From Acinetobacter johnsonii CIP 64.6 (GTDB taxonomy: Bacteria; Pseudomonadota; Gammaproteobacteria; Pseudomonadales; Moraxellaceae), in NCBI RefSeq assembly GCF_000368045.1, contig NZ_KB849236.1:313926-377925 (forward strand): a stretch of DNA of 64,000 bases, read 5' to 3'. Below, one piece after another: positions 9,083 through 18,611 of the stretch (the stretch's first letter is position 1; every line of letters begins with the position of its first letter). Under the pieces are notes generated by a model, which made no database searches, was not told the DNA's origin, and worked only from the letters and a program-made list of their open reading frames with translations. Position numbers and translations under genes: made by a program.

Positions 9083-10222
9083 CTATTTTTTCAAAAAAGC
9101 ATCCGCTGCTTGACGTCCCAAAGCAGGGTCATCGGTAAAGATACCATCCACTCCAGCTTTAAAGAAAATTTCAAACTCTGCCAGCGCGCCTTTTTCGCAC
9201 TTTTCAGCGGCTATCGCGCTACAGTCTAAATAGTCTGCTAAGAAATTATTTTCTGGGCGTAGGGTATAAGGATGTACTTTTAAGCCCACTGCGTGTGCAT
9301 TGTTCACAAAACTGGACGGGGTCGCTGGCTGAGTATTCGGCACGATATAGGTTTTGCTTGGTCCGACACCATGCGCATAGCTTGCGACGTCTTTCAGTCC
9401 TTGAGGTGTTGCCATATCACTATAGCGGAGTGTTGATTTGGCAAGCACAGCATCGGCAGGTTGTTCGGACTTGCCACCATAGAGTTGAATAATTTTGGCA
9501 TGTCGAATCGATTTTAATTGATCCAACTGTTGACGCATCTGTTTTAAGTTGCTGACTTCAAACGACTGGATATAGACTGGCGCAATGTCACGACTATAGG
9601 TGTGTTTGGCCAGCGTGGTTAATAAGCGTTGCTCCATGGCCAAATTGAGACCTTGGAAATAGCTGGAATGTTTGGTTTCGATATACAGGCCCACAATTTT
9701 TCCTGTCTTTTTATAGTACGCATCTACGAGTTCAATAATTTCATCTAAAGTGGGCAGATCAAATTGATCATTATATTGGGCATTTGCTGGACGAATCTCT
9801 GGAATACGTTCTCGTGCCTTCAGTTGCTTCAGCTCGTTTAAAGTAAAGTCTTCAGTAAACCAACCTGTGTAAGTCACGCCATCAACGACTTTACTGGTCT
9901 TCCGTTCTGCAAACTGCGGCAAGCTGCTGACATTGGTGGTTCCTCCGATTTCATTTTCATGGCGAGCGATTAAATAACCGTCTAGAGTTGGCACCAAATC
10001 AGGCTCAATAAAATCTGCACCATCATCAATTGCTTTTTGGTAAGCGGCTAAGGTATGTTCAGGGCGTAGCGCGCTGGCGCCGCGATGTCCAATAATAAGC
10101 AATGCAGGCTCAATGTATTCGGCGTTGTTTGATGGTGGCTGGGATGCTGCATTGTCTTTCTCATCATGATGACAGCCCAATAAACTTAAAAAAATAAAAC
10201 TCAATAATGTTCTTTTTAACAT
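9083..10222 (-). CDS. Glycerophosphodiester phosphodiesterase, lipoprotein
   Basis: Hydrolyses deacylated phospholipids (glycerophosphodiesters) to glycerol 3-phosphate and an alcohol. The N-terminus is a lipoprotein signal with a lipobox L-L-G-C at residues 14-17, so the enzyme is anchored in the envelope. The GDPD motif I-I-G-H-R-G-A-S begins near residue 43, with E-H-T-L, D-F-I-E-P-D-L and the catalytic histidine in R-H-E-N following, and the closing V-D-G-I-F-T-D-D-P motif near residue 360. The length (379) matches secreted GlpQ. No glycerol 3-phosphate transporter is adjacent. Confidence 0.88.
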   Translation of the reverse strand: MLKRTLLSFIFLSLLGCHHDEKDNAASQPPSNNAEYIEPALLIIGHRGASALRPEHTLAAYQKAIDDGADFIEPDLVPTLDGYLIARHENEIGGTTNVSSLPQFAERKTSKVVDGVTYTGWFTEDFTLNELKQLKARERIPEIRPANAQYNDQFDLPTLDEIIELVDAYYKKTGKIVGLYIETKHSSYFQGLNLAMEQRLLTTLAKHTYSRDIAPVYIQSFEVSNLKQMRQQLDQLKSIRHAKIIQLYGGKSEQPADAVLAKSTLRYSDMATPQGLKDVASYAHGVGPSKTYIVPNTQPATPSSFVNNAHAVGLKVHPYTLRPENNFLADYLDCSAIAAEKCEKGALAEFEIFFKAGVDGIFTDDPALGRQAADAFLKK

Positions 10223-10478
10223 GTGTTCCTCAACATTTTATTGTGGTGTTGCGGACTCAGTGTTCAATTTTAATATCTCAGATTAATGACAAATTGCGAA
10301 AAATTACAGGATGTCATCAATTGGTCAAAAAGCTTTCTTCATAGTTTCTTCATATTTAGCTCTAATGTTCTATTTCATGTTGTTAAGTCTTGTTTTTTAA
10401 TGATTCGTCATAGAAGATCAAGCATAAAGTGATACCAGTTTCTAGATCTAGCCTCAGACCCAAGAGTACCGCAGACCC

Positions 10479-13400
10479 ATGCTGTCTAAATTTTTTATTC
10501 ATCGTCCAATTTTTGCTGGTGTGCTGGCGATTATCGTGATGGCATTTGGTTTATTTGCCACCTTTCAGTTGCCTGTAGAGCGCTACCCCGATATTGCACC
10601 TCCGCGAATTACGGTGAGTGCAACATATACGGGTGCGTCGGCAGAGACGGTGGAGGAGAGCGTTACTCAGGTTTTAGAGCAGCAAATTAAAGGGATTGAT
10701 CATTTACTGTATTTTAGTTCGAGCAGTGACTCGAATGGCCGTAGTCGAATCAGCATTAGTTTTGAGAATGGAACTGACCCAGATACCGCTCAGGTGCAAG
10801 TTCAAAATGCCATCAATGGAGTGATTAACCGTTTACCAGAAGATGTACAGCGTCAAGGGGTCAATGTTTATAAGTCGCTTGGCGATACGCATATGGTGAT
10901 TGGCTTATATGACCGAACAGGCAAAAGCAGCAATATTGCGCTGTCTGATTATATGATGACGCATTTGGAGCAAGATTTAGCCCGTATTGATGGGGTTGGT
11001 GAGGTTGATGTCTTTGGCGCACAGTATGCCATGCGCTTATGGCTGAATCCGCACAAATTGCGTCAATATGGACTGATGCCGAGTGATATTCGTGCGGCGG
11101 TTGAAGCGCAAAACACGCAAGTGGCCGCAGGGGCAATTGGTGAGTTACCAAGCCTGTCAGATCAATATTTAAATGCCAAAGTTACCTCCGGTACACGTTT
11201 AAAAACCGTTGAAGAATTTGAGAACATCATTGTCAAATCGACCCGTGATGGCAGTTTTATTTATTTAAAAGACGTCGCACGGGTGGAACTGGGCGCGGAA
11301 AATTATCAGTCGTTTAATACCATTAATGGTTTTCCTTCAGCGGGTATGGGCATTTCATTGTCTTCAGGGGCCAATGCACTGGCAACTTCGGCATTGATCA
11401 AACAAGAAGTCAGCCGATTGTCCTCTAAACTCCCAGAAGGCTATCAAATTGTTTATCCACGTGATAACACGCCTTTTGTGCAAGAGTCGATTAAGGAAGT
11501 GGTCAAAACACTGTTTGAAGCAGTGCTTTTGGTGATTGTGGTCATGTTTGTCTTTTTGCAAAATTGGCGTGCAACGTTGATTCCCACTATCACTGTGCCT
11601 GTTGTAATTTTGGGCACGCTGGCCATTCTGTATGTGCTCGGGATGAGTATCAACACCTTAACCTTATTTGCATTGGTCTTAGCTATCGGGCTTCTGGTGG
11701 ATGATGCGATTGTGGTGGTGGAAAACGTTGAACGGCTGATGCATGAACAGCAGATGAGTGCTCAACAAGCTTCGATTGCATCGATGCAGGAAATCAGTGG
11801 GGCATTGATTGGGATTACTTTGGTGTTAACTGCAGTGTTTATTCCCATGGCCTTTTTCGGTGGCTCGACAGGAGTGATCTACCGTCAGTTTTCAATGACC
11901 TTGGTTGCTGCCATGGCGCTATCTCTGCTGGTCGCATTAATTCTAACGCCTGCACTATGTGCCTTAATTTTAAAACCCAATGATAAATCGGCACGATGGG
12001 CAACTTGGTTTAATCTGACGTTAGATCAGCTAAAACAGCGTTATTTAAAGCTGAGTAGCCAGACCATTCAGCACAGTAAAATCATGCTGGTAGTTTTTGT
12101 GGCGTTAATTGCCGTCTTTGCGCTGTTTTATCGTGCTTTGCCGACCAGTTTTATTCCCAGTGAAGATCAGGGTATTTTAAGTGTCCAGTTTAAACTGGCC
12201 GATGGTGCACCGCTGAGTCAAAGCCGTGTGGTTGGGGAAGAAATTCGCCAATACTTTTTAGATAAAGAACAGGCCAATATCTATTTGGTGATGATCCGTT
12301 ATGGTCGTAATTTCTCGGGGACGGGACAAAATTTAGGTCAGGGTTTTATTGCGTTGAAACATTGGGATGAACGTAAGGGGAAAGAGAACTCCGCACAAGC
12401 GATTCGAGAACGGGCGATTGCTCATTTTAGATCGCATCGAAATGCGCAAATTAATGTAAATATGCCGTCTTCAGTCAGTGGCTTAGGGCAAACCGATGGC
12501 ATGGAGTTTTGGATACGTGATATCAATGGCGAAGGTCGTGCCTATTTAGAAGCACAGTTCAAAACTTTGCAGGAAGCATCCAAGCAGTATTCTAGTTTTA
12601 GCAATTTAGATAAACGTTCTAACCCAGATAAAGCTGAACTCAAAGTGGATGTGAACCAAAAGCAAGCTTTGGCGAATGGACTCAGCCAGACCGCCATTAA
12701 TAGCACTTTATCCAGTGCTTGGGGCGGAAGTTATATCAATGACTTTATTGACCGTGGTCGGATTAAGCGGGTAATTATGCAAGGGGATGCCGAATTTCGT
12801 TCAAAACCTGATGATCTTCAAGCGTGGACCGTACGTAATGATCTGAACCAAATGATTCCTTTTACAAATTTTGCCCAAGTGTCTTGGAGCGGAGGCCCTG
12901 AGGTGGTGAATCGCTTTATGGGCTATACCGCACTAGAAATGGAGGCGGATACAGCACAAAATGTTAGTTCTGGACAAGCCATGCAAGACGTACAAGATAT
13001 GGTACGAGGGCATGATGGTATTGATCTGGCGTGGAGCGGATTATCGTTCGAGGAAAACCAGTCCAATAACCAAGCATTGCAGCTGTATTTGGTCTCCATA
13101 GGCTTTATCTTTTTATGCCTTGCGGCACTTTATGAAAGTTGGAGTATTCCAACAGCCGTCATGAGTGCGATTCCACTCGGTATTGGCGGCAATATTCTGT
13201 TCAGTTATTTGACGGGTTTTCCGAATGATATTTACTTTCAAATTGCCTTGCTGACCACAATTGGTCTGTCCTGTAAAAATGCGATTTTAATTGTGGAATT
13301 TGCTTCATTGGCGCAGCAAAAAGGCCAGACTGCAATTGAAGCTGCCTTGGAAGGAGCAAGCTTACGTCTACGCCCGATTTTAATGACGTCTTTGGCTTTT

Positions 13401-13583
13401 GGCGCGGGTGTCACACCTCTGGTCTTTGCCTTTGGTGCAGGGGCAGCAAGTCGTCAGGAAATTGGGGTGAGTGTACTCGGTGGCGTGATTTTTGGCACGG
13501 TGTTGGTATTGCTGTTTATTCCTTTAATGTATGTTTTGGTTCGCCGTGTGTTTCATGGACGAACTCCTCAGGACGAGGTTTAA
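10479..13583 (+). CDS. RND-family multidrug efflux pump, inner-membrane subunit (HAE1 type)
   Basis: A full-length 1034-residue AcrB/MexB-like proton/drug antiporter: N-terminal M-x-x-F-F-I-x-R-P-I-F-A, two large periplasmic loops, twelve helices, and the paired aspartates in helix 4 (G-L-L-V-D-D-A-I, residues 408-409) that carry protons. Such pumps work with a periplasmic adaptor and an outer-membrane channel. Neither gene is adjacent, nor is a local regulator, so it must borrow partners. Acinetobacter has stand-alone RND genes of this size (AbeD has been reported), but I cannot say whether this is that gene. The next gene is mgtE. Confidence 0.9.
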   Translation: MLSKFFIHRPIFAGVLAIIVMAFGLFATFQLPVERYPDIAPPRITVSATYTGASAETVEESVTQVLEQQIKGIDHLLYFSSSSDSNGRSRISISFENGTDPDTAQVQVQNAINGVINRLPEDVQRQGVNVYKSLGDTHMVIGLYDRTGKSSNIALSDYMMTHLEQDLARIDGVGEVDVFGAQYAMRLWLNPHKLRQYGLMPSDIRAAVEAQNTQVAAGAIGELPSLSDQYLNAKVTSGTRLKTVEEFENIIVKSTRDGSFIYLKDVARVELGAENYQSFNTINGFPSAGMGISLSSGANALATSALIKQEVSRLSSKLPEGYQIVYPRDNTPFVQESIKEVVKTLFEAVLLVIVVMFVFLQNWRATLIPTITVPVVILGTLAILYVLGMSINTLTLFALVLAIGLLVDDAIVVVENVERLMHEQQMSAQQASIASMQEISGALIGITLVLTAVFIPMAFFGGSTGVIYRQFSMTLVAAMALSLLVALILTPALCALILKPNDKSARWATWFNLTLDQLKQRYLKLSSQTIQHSKIMLVVFVALIAVFALFYRALPTSFIPSEDQGILSVQFKLADGAPLSQSRVVGEEIRQYFLDKEQANIYLVMIRYGRNFSGTGQNLGQGFIALKHWDERKGKENSAQAIRERAIAHFRSHRNAQINVNMPSSVSGLGQTDGMEFWIRDINGEGRAYLEAQFKTLQEASKQYSSFSNLDKRSNPDKAELKVDVNQKQALANGLSQTAINSTLSSAWGGSYINDFIDRGRIKRVIMQGDAEFRSKPDDLQAWTVRNDLNQMIPFTNFAQVSWSGGPEVVNRFMGYTALEMEADTAQNVSSGQAMQDVQDMVRGHDGIDLAWSGLSFEENQSNNQALQLYLVSIGFIFLCLAALYESWSIPTAVMSAIPLGIGGNILFSYLTGFPNDIYFQIALLTTIGLSCKNAILIVEFASLAQQKGQTAIEAALEGASLRLRPILMTSLAFGAGVTPLVFAFGAGAASRQEIGVSVLGGVIFGTVLVLLFIPLMYVLVRRVFHGRTPQDEV

Positions 13584-13639
13584 GATCGAATCCGAAACAT
13601 TCGTATGCAGCGAATAGGCAAAGCGAACATTTAACCCAA

Positions 13640-13657
13640 TCAGGCCGAAAGGCCTGA
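13640..13657 (+). terminator. Hairpin after the RND gene (weak terminator)
   Basis: TCAGGCC / GGCCTGA with a GAAA tetraloop; stable but followed by only three T residues, so termination is uncertain. Confidence 0.45.
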
Positions 13658-13716
13658 CATTTAAAGATCCTTTGCTATACTCGGACAGATAAAGAAAAAC
13701 AATATTTGAGTGGTGT

Positions 13717-15063
13717 ATGCCAAATCCGTCATTTTCACAGCAAGATTTCCAAGAGCAATTAAATCAGCCCGATAACCATGCTTTTATCCAAAGTTTGAAA
13801 CAGTACAGCACTGCGGATTTGGCTGATATTTTAATGGGCCTGCCTATAAATGACCAAATTCGGCTATTGAAACAATTACCACAAGCCAGTTATGTCTTTG
13901 AGTTTTTAGCATTAACCGAGCAACAGCAGCTAGCAGCGCAATTGCCTCAGACTTTGCTGGTGAGGTTATTGGCTCATATGCATTCGGATGACCGTACCGA
14001 TTTATTTCAAAGCTTGGCACAAGAGGTTCAAGGTCAGATTTTTCCGCAGCTAGATGCGCATGTTCAAGCCCAGCTGAAGACCTTGATGGATTATCCAGCC
14101 GAGTCTGCGGGTGCAATTATGAGTACCGAGGTCATTACGGTACATGCCGAAATGACCATGCAACAGGCGATTCAACATATACGACAGCATGCAGCGGAAA
14201 GTGAAACTTTATATCTCATCTATGTGACCGATGCCTCGCGTTATTTACACGGGGTGATTTCGCTGCGGCAAATTATTCAGTCTCCACCTGAGCAATTGAT
14301 TGGACAGGTTATGACCAGCCATGTCATTACGGGTTTAGTCAGTGAGGATCAGGAAAGTATTGCACAGAAACTGGCTCATTATGATTTTATGGCTTTGCCC
14401 ATTGTCGATGAGCAGCAGCGTCTATTGGGGATTGTGACTTATGACGATGCAATGGATGTGGTACAACAAGAAACCACAGAAGATATTCTAAAAAGTAGTG
14501 CGGTTGCGGCCAGTCCGCAGATGAGTATTAAAACGGCTCCAATCCTCTTACTGTATAAGAAGCGGGTGTTTTGGTTGGTGTTTCTGGTTTTTGGCAGTTT
14601 ACTCTCAGGGCTGGGAATTGCGCACTTTGAAGACTTGATTGCGGCACATATTGTTTTGGTATTTTTCCTACCTTTACTGGTGGGAAGTGGAGGAAATGCG
14701 GGGTCTCAGTCTGCAACCTTAATGGTACGTGCACTGGCAACGGGCGATGTACATTTTAAAGACTGGTTTTATTTGCTAGGACGTGAAAGTTTGGTTGCGC
14801 TGTGTCTGGGCGGAACTATGGCAACTGCTGTTTCCATTTTGGGTTATTTCCGTGGGGACATTCTGGTCGCCGTAGTATTGGCACTGAGTATGATGGGTAT
14901 TGTGTTGATGGGTTGTCTGATTGGTATGAGTCTGCCGTTTATCTTAAACCGCATGAAACTCGACCCAGCCAGTGCATCTGCACCTTTGGTCACCTCAATT
15001 TGTGATGCGTCAGGCGTGGTGGTATATCTGCTGATTGCGTCGCAAATTCTGACCTTGTCTTAA
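13717..15063 (+). CDS. mgtE: Magnesium transporter MgtE
   Basis: Mg2+ channel of the inner membrane. The order is standard: an N-terminal MgtE-N helical domain (residues 20-125), a pair of CBS domains (about 130-255) that sense cytosolic Mg2+, a connecting helix, and five transmembrane helices from about residue 285, including the conserved pore segment L-V-G-S-G-G-N-A-G-S-Q. The length of 448 is typical. A TATACT -10-like box lies at 13676-13681, suggesting its own promoter. Confidence 0.93.
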   Translation: MPNPSFSQQDFQEQLNQPDNHAFIQSLKQYSTADLADILMGLPINDQIRLLKQLPQASYVFEFLALTEQQQLAAQLPQTLLVRLLAHMHSDDRTDLFQSLAQEVQGQIFPQLDAHVQAQLKTLMDYPAESAGAIMSTEVITVHAEMTMQQAIQHIRQHAAESETLYLIYVTDASRYLHGVISLRQIIQSPPEQLIGQVMTSHVITGLVSEDQESIAQKLAHYDFMALPIVDEQQRLLGIVTYDDAMDVVQQETTEDILKSSAVAASPQMSIKTAPILLLYKKRVFWLVFLVFGSLLSGLGIAHFEDLIAAHIVLVFFLPLLVGSGGNAGSQSATLMVRALATGDVHFKDWFYLLGRESLVALCLGGTMATAVSILGYFRGDILVAVVLALSMMGIVLMGCLIGMSLPFILNRMKLDPASASAPLVTSICDASGVVVYLLIASQILTLS

Positions 15064-15178
15064 ACTTATAAGCAATTGTTTCAGCACAAAGTTAGCACAG
15101 AAAAAAGTCATAAAAACCAGCATAATTCAGTGGTTTTATGATGTTAATGTGGTTGAAATGATGGAGGTCAGTAACAAC

Positions 15179-15772
15179 ATGCCTGAACCCTTTGAACAAA
15201 AAAAAATGAGCCAGCAAGATGTCATTCGTTTAGAGCGTGATTTGGCCAAATATGCCAATATGATGGATTCTGTGGTGCGTATTCCGTTCACCAAGCAGGG
15301 TGTCGGTGCCGATGCTGCGTTGAGTACTGTTCCGATTGCTGGGGATATCGCTGGTTTTGCCCTAACGTGTTATGCCATTTATAAAGCTAAGCAAATTGGT
15401 GTACCGCAAGAGAAATTGAGTCCAGTATTGAAGCTGGCTATGATTGACGCTGTGGTCGGTTTTATCCCTGTGTTAGGGACATTGTTTGATATTTTTATAC
15501 GTCCGAGTCGTAAAGCACTGGATGTGGTTCATGACCATATTCGGGAAGAATACCAAATTCATTCAGAGCATCATGTGACGCATCCTTTTCTCCATGAAAA
15601 ATTGGAAAAGAAACAGCAACAGTCCGCATTTTGGCGAAACCCAGTAGTGGCATGGCTTTGGCTACACATCCCCGATTTGTTTGGCCTGATCTTTTTGGTG
15701 TGTTTTATGGGCTTATTGTGGTGGGGTGGTAGTGTGATGTGGCATTGGTTACAGGGACTAAACTTAGGATAG
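15179..15772 (+). CDS. DUF4112 membrane protein
   Basis: The central segment matches the DUF4112 family: M-D-S-V-V-R-I-P, then a hydrophobic run with I-A-G-D-I-A-G-F and the later F-I-P-V-L-G-T-L-F-D. The family has no established function. A further C-terminal membrane helix begins near residue 160. I chose the ATG at 15179 because GGAGG lies 11 nt upstream; an in-frame ATG at 15158 and GTG at 15149 are alternatives. The next gene starts 6 bp after the stop, so the two are probably co-transcribed. Confidence 0.75.
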   Translation: MPEPFEQKKMSQQDVIRLERDLAKYANMMDSVVRIPFTKQGVGADAALSTVPIAGDIAGFALTCYAIYKAKQIGVPQEKLSPVLKLAMIDAVVGFIPVLGTLFDIFIRPSRKALDVVHDHIREEYQIHSEHHVTHPFLHEKLEKKQQQSAFWRNPVVAWLWLHIPDLFGLIFLVCFMGLLWWGGSVMWHWLQGLNLG

Positions 15773-15778
15773 CCACTC

Positions 15779-16144
15779 ATGAAATTTGAAGGTCAGATTA
15801 CGGCAAATTTGCCAGCGATTGATTTGGCGTGCACTGCTTCATTTTATCAAAGCTTGGGCTTTAATCTGGTTTATCAGTCCCCCGAGTGGATGATTATGCG
15901 TTTGGGCGAGATGACACTGGAGTTTTTCCATCATCCGCATTTAGACCCAAATAGTTCATGGCATAGTGCCTGTATTCGCGTAGCGGAGATTCAATCCTAT
16001 TATGAATACTGGTCTAAAGTGAATTGGTCTTTGTGGGAAACTGCCCGTATGACCGATATTCAGGATTTTGATGAGATCCGCCAGTTTTGCATCATTGACC
16101 CAAATGGCAGTTTATTACGCTGCATCGAAGTGACGATTGAATGA
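15779..16144 (+). CDS. VOC-family (glyoxalase/bleomycin-resistance-like) protein
   Basis: A 121-residue protein with the vicinal-oxygen-chelate fold pattern: L-P-A-I-D-L-A-x-T-A-S-F-Y-x-S-L-G-F near the N-terminus and F-x-I-I-D-P-N-G-S-L-L near the end. Annotations of this type often read bleomycin resistance protein, which binds rather than breaks the drug, but most relatives have unknown ligands. It is likely co-transcribed with the DUF4112 gene and ends at a strong terminator. Confidence 0.75.
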   Translation: MKFEGQITANLPAIDLACTASFYQSLGFNLVYQSPEWMIMRLGEMTLEFFHHPHLDPNSSWHSACIRVAEIQSYYEYWSKVNWSLWETARMTDIQDFDEIRQFCIIDPNGSLLRCIEVTIE

Positions 16145-16167
16145 AAATGTTCTTATGCCGAGTCACA

Positions 16168-16193
16168 AAAAAGCCTCCATGCGGAGGCTTTTT
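16168..16193. terminator. Bidirectional terminator
   Basis: Perfect 11-bp stem AAAAAGCCTCC / GGAGGCTTTTT with a 4-nt loop, between the convergent VOC gene and htpX. Confidence 0.92.
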
Positions 16194-16214
16194 CAAATCT
16201 AGTGAACGAATTGT

Positions 16215-17120
16215 TTATGGACAATCGAGCTGTTGTAAAGCAGCAACACGTTGTTCAATCGTTGGGTGGGTTTGGAACAAAGCAGCTAAACTAAAGCCTT
16301 GCTCTTGACCTGCCGCGATCGCAAACGCTTTCATTTCTTTAGGCATCGCATCTGGAAGTTGTGACTCGGCTTGTAAACGCAACAAGGCAGAAATCATTGC
16401 TTGTTTGCCTGCAAGACGTGCACCTGCTTCATCTGCACGATATTCGCGGTAGCGGGAGAACCACATTACGATTGCAGAAGCTAAAATACCAAAGACAATA
16501 TCCAGCACGATGGTAATGGCAAAATAAGCTAAACCTGGAGCTTCTCCGTCTTCACGACCAAAGACATTACGGTCAATGAAATCACCTGCGACACGTGCAA
16601 AGAACATCACAAAGGCGTTCACGACACCTTGAACGAGCGCCAAAGTCACCATGTCACCATTGGCCACGTGACCAATTTCGTGAGCCAAGACTGCACGAAG
16701 CTCGTCTTTATTCATACGCTCAAGTAAGCCGGTAGAAACGGCAACTAATGCATCGTTCTTGTTCCAACCTGTAGCAAAAGCATTAGATTGGTAAGACGGG
16801 AAAATACCGACTTCTGGCATTTTAATACCAGAACGTTGCGCCAATTGAGCGACTTCTTGTAACAACCATGCTTCAGCTTGGTTGCGCGGGGCATTTGGGT
16901 CAATTAACTCTGTACCAGTTGTTTTTTTCGCCATCCATTTTGACATGAATAGAGAAATCATTGAGCCAACCATACCAAAGACAAAACAGATAACCAGTAG
17001 GTTACCTAGATTTAAGCCACCCGCGCCATGGTAACTACCGACACCGAAGAGTGACAAGATAATGCCAGCTACAACCAGTACCGCGAGGTTGGTTAGCAAG
17101 AACAAACCAATCCGCATCAT
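16215..17120 (-). CDS. htpX: Membrane-bound zinc metalloprotease HtpX
   Basis: Inner-membrane M48 peptidase that helps remove damaged or misfolded membrane proteins. Two N-terminal membrane helices (residues 4-24 and 38-60) precede the zinc motif H-E-I-G-H at residues 147-151. The third zinc ligand is the Glu in R-A-D-E-A-G-A near residue 231. Two further hydrophobic segments lie between these motifs, as in E. coli HtpX. The length of 301 is slightly longer than the E. coli protein. GAGGA precedes two consecutive ATGs, either of which may be the start. Confidence 0.95.
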   Translation of the reverse strand: MMRIGLFLLTNLAVLVVAGIILSLFGVGSYHGAGGLNLGNLLVICFVFGMVGSMISLFMSKWMAKKTTGTELIDPNAPRNQAEAWLLQEVAQLAQRSGIKMPEVGIFPSYQSNAFATGWNKNDALVAVSTGLLERMNKDELRAVLAHEIGHVANGDMVTLALVQGVVNAFVMFFARVAGDFIDRNVFGREDGEAPGLAYFAITIVLDIVFGILASAIVMWFSRYREYRADEAGARLAGKQAMISALLRLQAESQLPDAMPKEMKAFAIAAGQEQGFSLAALFQTHPTIEQRVAALQQLDCP

Positions 17121-17237
17121 TGAGAAAATCCTCTTATAATAAAAAAATAATCTGATTTATAAATCGAAAATCATTGATCTCAATATGAGGTGAAACTCTT
17201 CAAAATTCAAGAAAAAATAATAAAACTGCTATAAAAA

Positions 17238-18110
17238 TTATTCTGAAATTTGAATGCGGGCAGAGGCGGTTGCATTGCCTGTGGCATAGGAACCCGGCGC
17301 ATCAGTAAAACTGCCATCAGCTGCGAGGATAATTTGGCGTGAAGGTGCGCTACGACTCACACTGAGTTGCGTGCTTGGGGAGGAGTCTGTATCGTAATGT
17401 GCAGATTGGGCAATGACTTGAGCATTGGCTAGTGTGTTATTTGAGCCTGCAGAGATGTTGATCCCGCCCGCATATAGATTGCTATAGCGGCTACTCACCC
17501 GGCGAACATAGTCTTGAGTTTCACGGAAGGGTGGAATACCGCCGTACTTTTGTACATTGCCTTCGCCAGCATTGTAGCCTGCAAGCGCAAGACTGGTGTT
17601 GCCGTTAAAGCGTTTCATCAGCCAAGCCAAATACTTGGCACCTGCATTTATATTCTGCTGTGGATCATATGCATTAGAAACATTAAAGCGCCGTGCTGTC
17701 GCAGGCATGAGTTGCATAAGACCCTGAGCTCCAACAGGTGAGCGTGCGTTGACATTAAAGCCTGATTCGGTATGCATAACCGCTTTAATTAAGCCTTCAG
17801 AAATGCCGTGAGTTTGAGCCGCTTGGCGAATAATGTGGTCAAAAGCATTTTTGTTACGACTATAACTGGGCAACACGGAAGATTCAGAAGCCCCCCAGTT
17901 ACTATAACTGTGGATATTACTGTCTGGATAATAGGTTTTCTTTTCGACTTTTAAGTTGCTATAACGACTTTGTTTATTGGTTAACAAGGTCGTGCCGTTG
18001 GAATCTTTCAATTGGTAGATAGTTTGACCCGCGTGACAATCTAGTGCCATGAACGAAATCGTCATACACCCCAAAACGTAAAAACGACTCAAAAGCAGCT
18101 TATTTTTCAT
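17238..18110 (-). CDS. Secreted lytic transglycosylase (SLT domain)
   Basis: Peptidoglycan-cleaving enzyme acting in the periplasm. A signal peptide (about residues 1-27, ending D-C-H-A) is followed by a DUF4124-like segment (I-Y-Q-L-K-D-S-N-G) and the SLT/goose-lysozyme-like domain (about 90-200). Its catalytic Glu is in H-T-E-S-G-F, followed by S-P-V-G-A-Q-G-L-M-Q-L-M-P-A-T and A-G-Y-N-A-G-E-G-N-V. The C-terminal 80 residues are Ser/Ala-rich and low in complexity. It stands alone, with htpX downstream on the same strand but 117 bp away. Confidence 0.88.
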   Translation of the reverse strand: MKNKLLLSRFYVLGCMTISFMALDCHAGQTIYQLKDSNGTTLLTNKQSRYSNLKVEKKTYYPDSNIHSYSNWGASESSVLPSYSRNKNAFDHIIRQAAQTHGISEGLIKAVMHTESGFNVNARSPVGAQGLMQLMPATARRFNVSNAYDPQQNINAGAKYLAWLMKRFNGNTSLALAGYNAGEGNVQKYGGIPPFRETQDYVRRVSSRYSNLYAGGINISAGSNNTLANAQVIAQSAHYDTDSSPSTQLSVSRSAPSRQIILAADGSFTDAPGSYATGNATASARIQISE

Positions 18111-18611
18111 TATCTATTATTAATCGTAAAAAAATCGATTTCAGTGACTAGAAATGAGTTTAGCAAAAAAAGAACCGTCTGAAACTATTTTAAGTTTAAA
18201 AAATCCATGTCTTTGTAAAAATCAAGTCAAATTGTTGAGCAAGTAATCAAAAAAATAATTAATTTATTTTTAATGAGGATTGCTTGACTGGGTTAAGTTA
18301 TTGAAATTTAATGGTAAATAAATTGATTAAAAAATAATCAATTTAAATAGAAGCCTTAAAGAGTGGGGGGAACACCCTGTCAAGTCGATTAGAATCCACA
18401 AAGTTATCCCCAGCTTTTGTGGAAAAATGTGGAAAAGTCCAAAACATAAGCAGTTCAGCTAAAATATGAACGCAATCGTTCAAAGTTAAACCGATTTCAA
18501 TACATGAATATGACAGCAATGACAATTCATGAGAATTTACATTCTTTAGGTGCGAGATGGCTGTGAATCGGATAAAATTGCGCGGTATTTTTTTTAAGGT
18601 TTAACTCGTCT
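18111..18611. other. 501-bp intergenic region upstream of ttcA
   Basis: No gene seen. The left half is very AT-rich. The right half holds three near-matches to the DnaA box: TTATCCCCA at 18404-18412 and TGTGGAAAA at 18418-18426 and 18428-18436, inside an inverted repeat (CCACAAAG at 18396-18403, CTTTTGTGG at 18414-18422). Confidence 0.5.

Noticed and set aside
18111..18611. Replication origin
   Set aside because: Only three imperfect DnaA-like boxes and no dnaA, gyrB, rpmH or gidA nearby; kept only as a finding.
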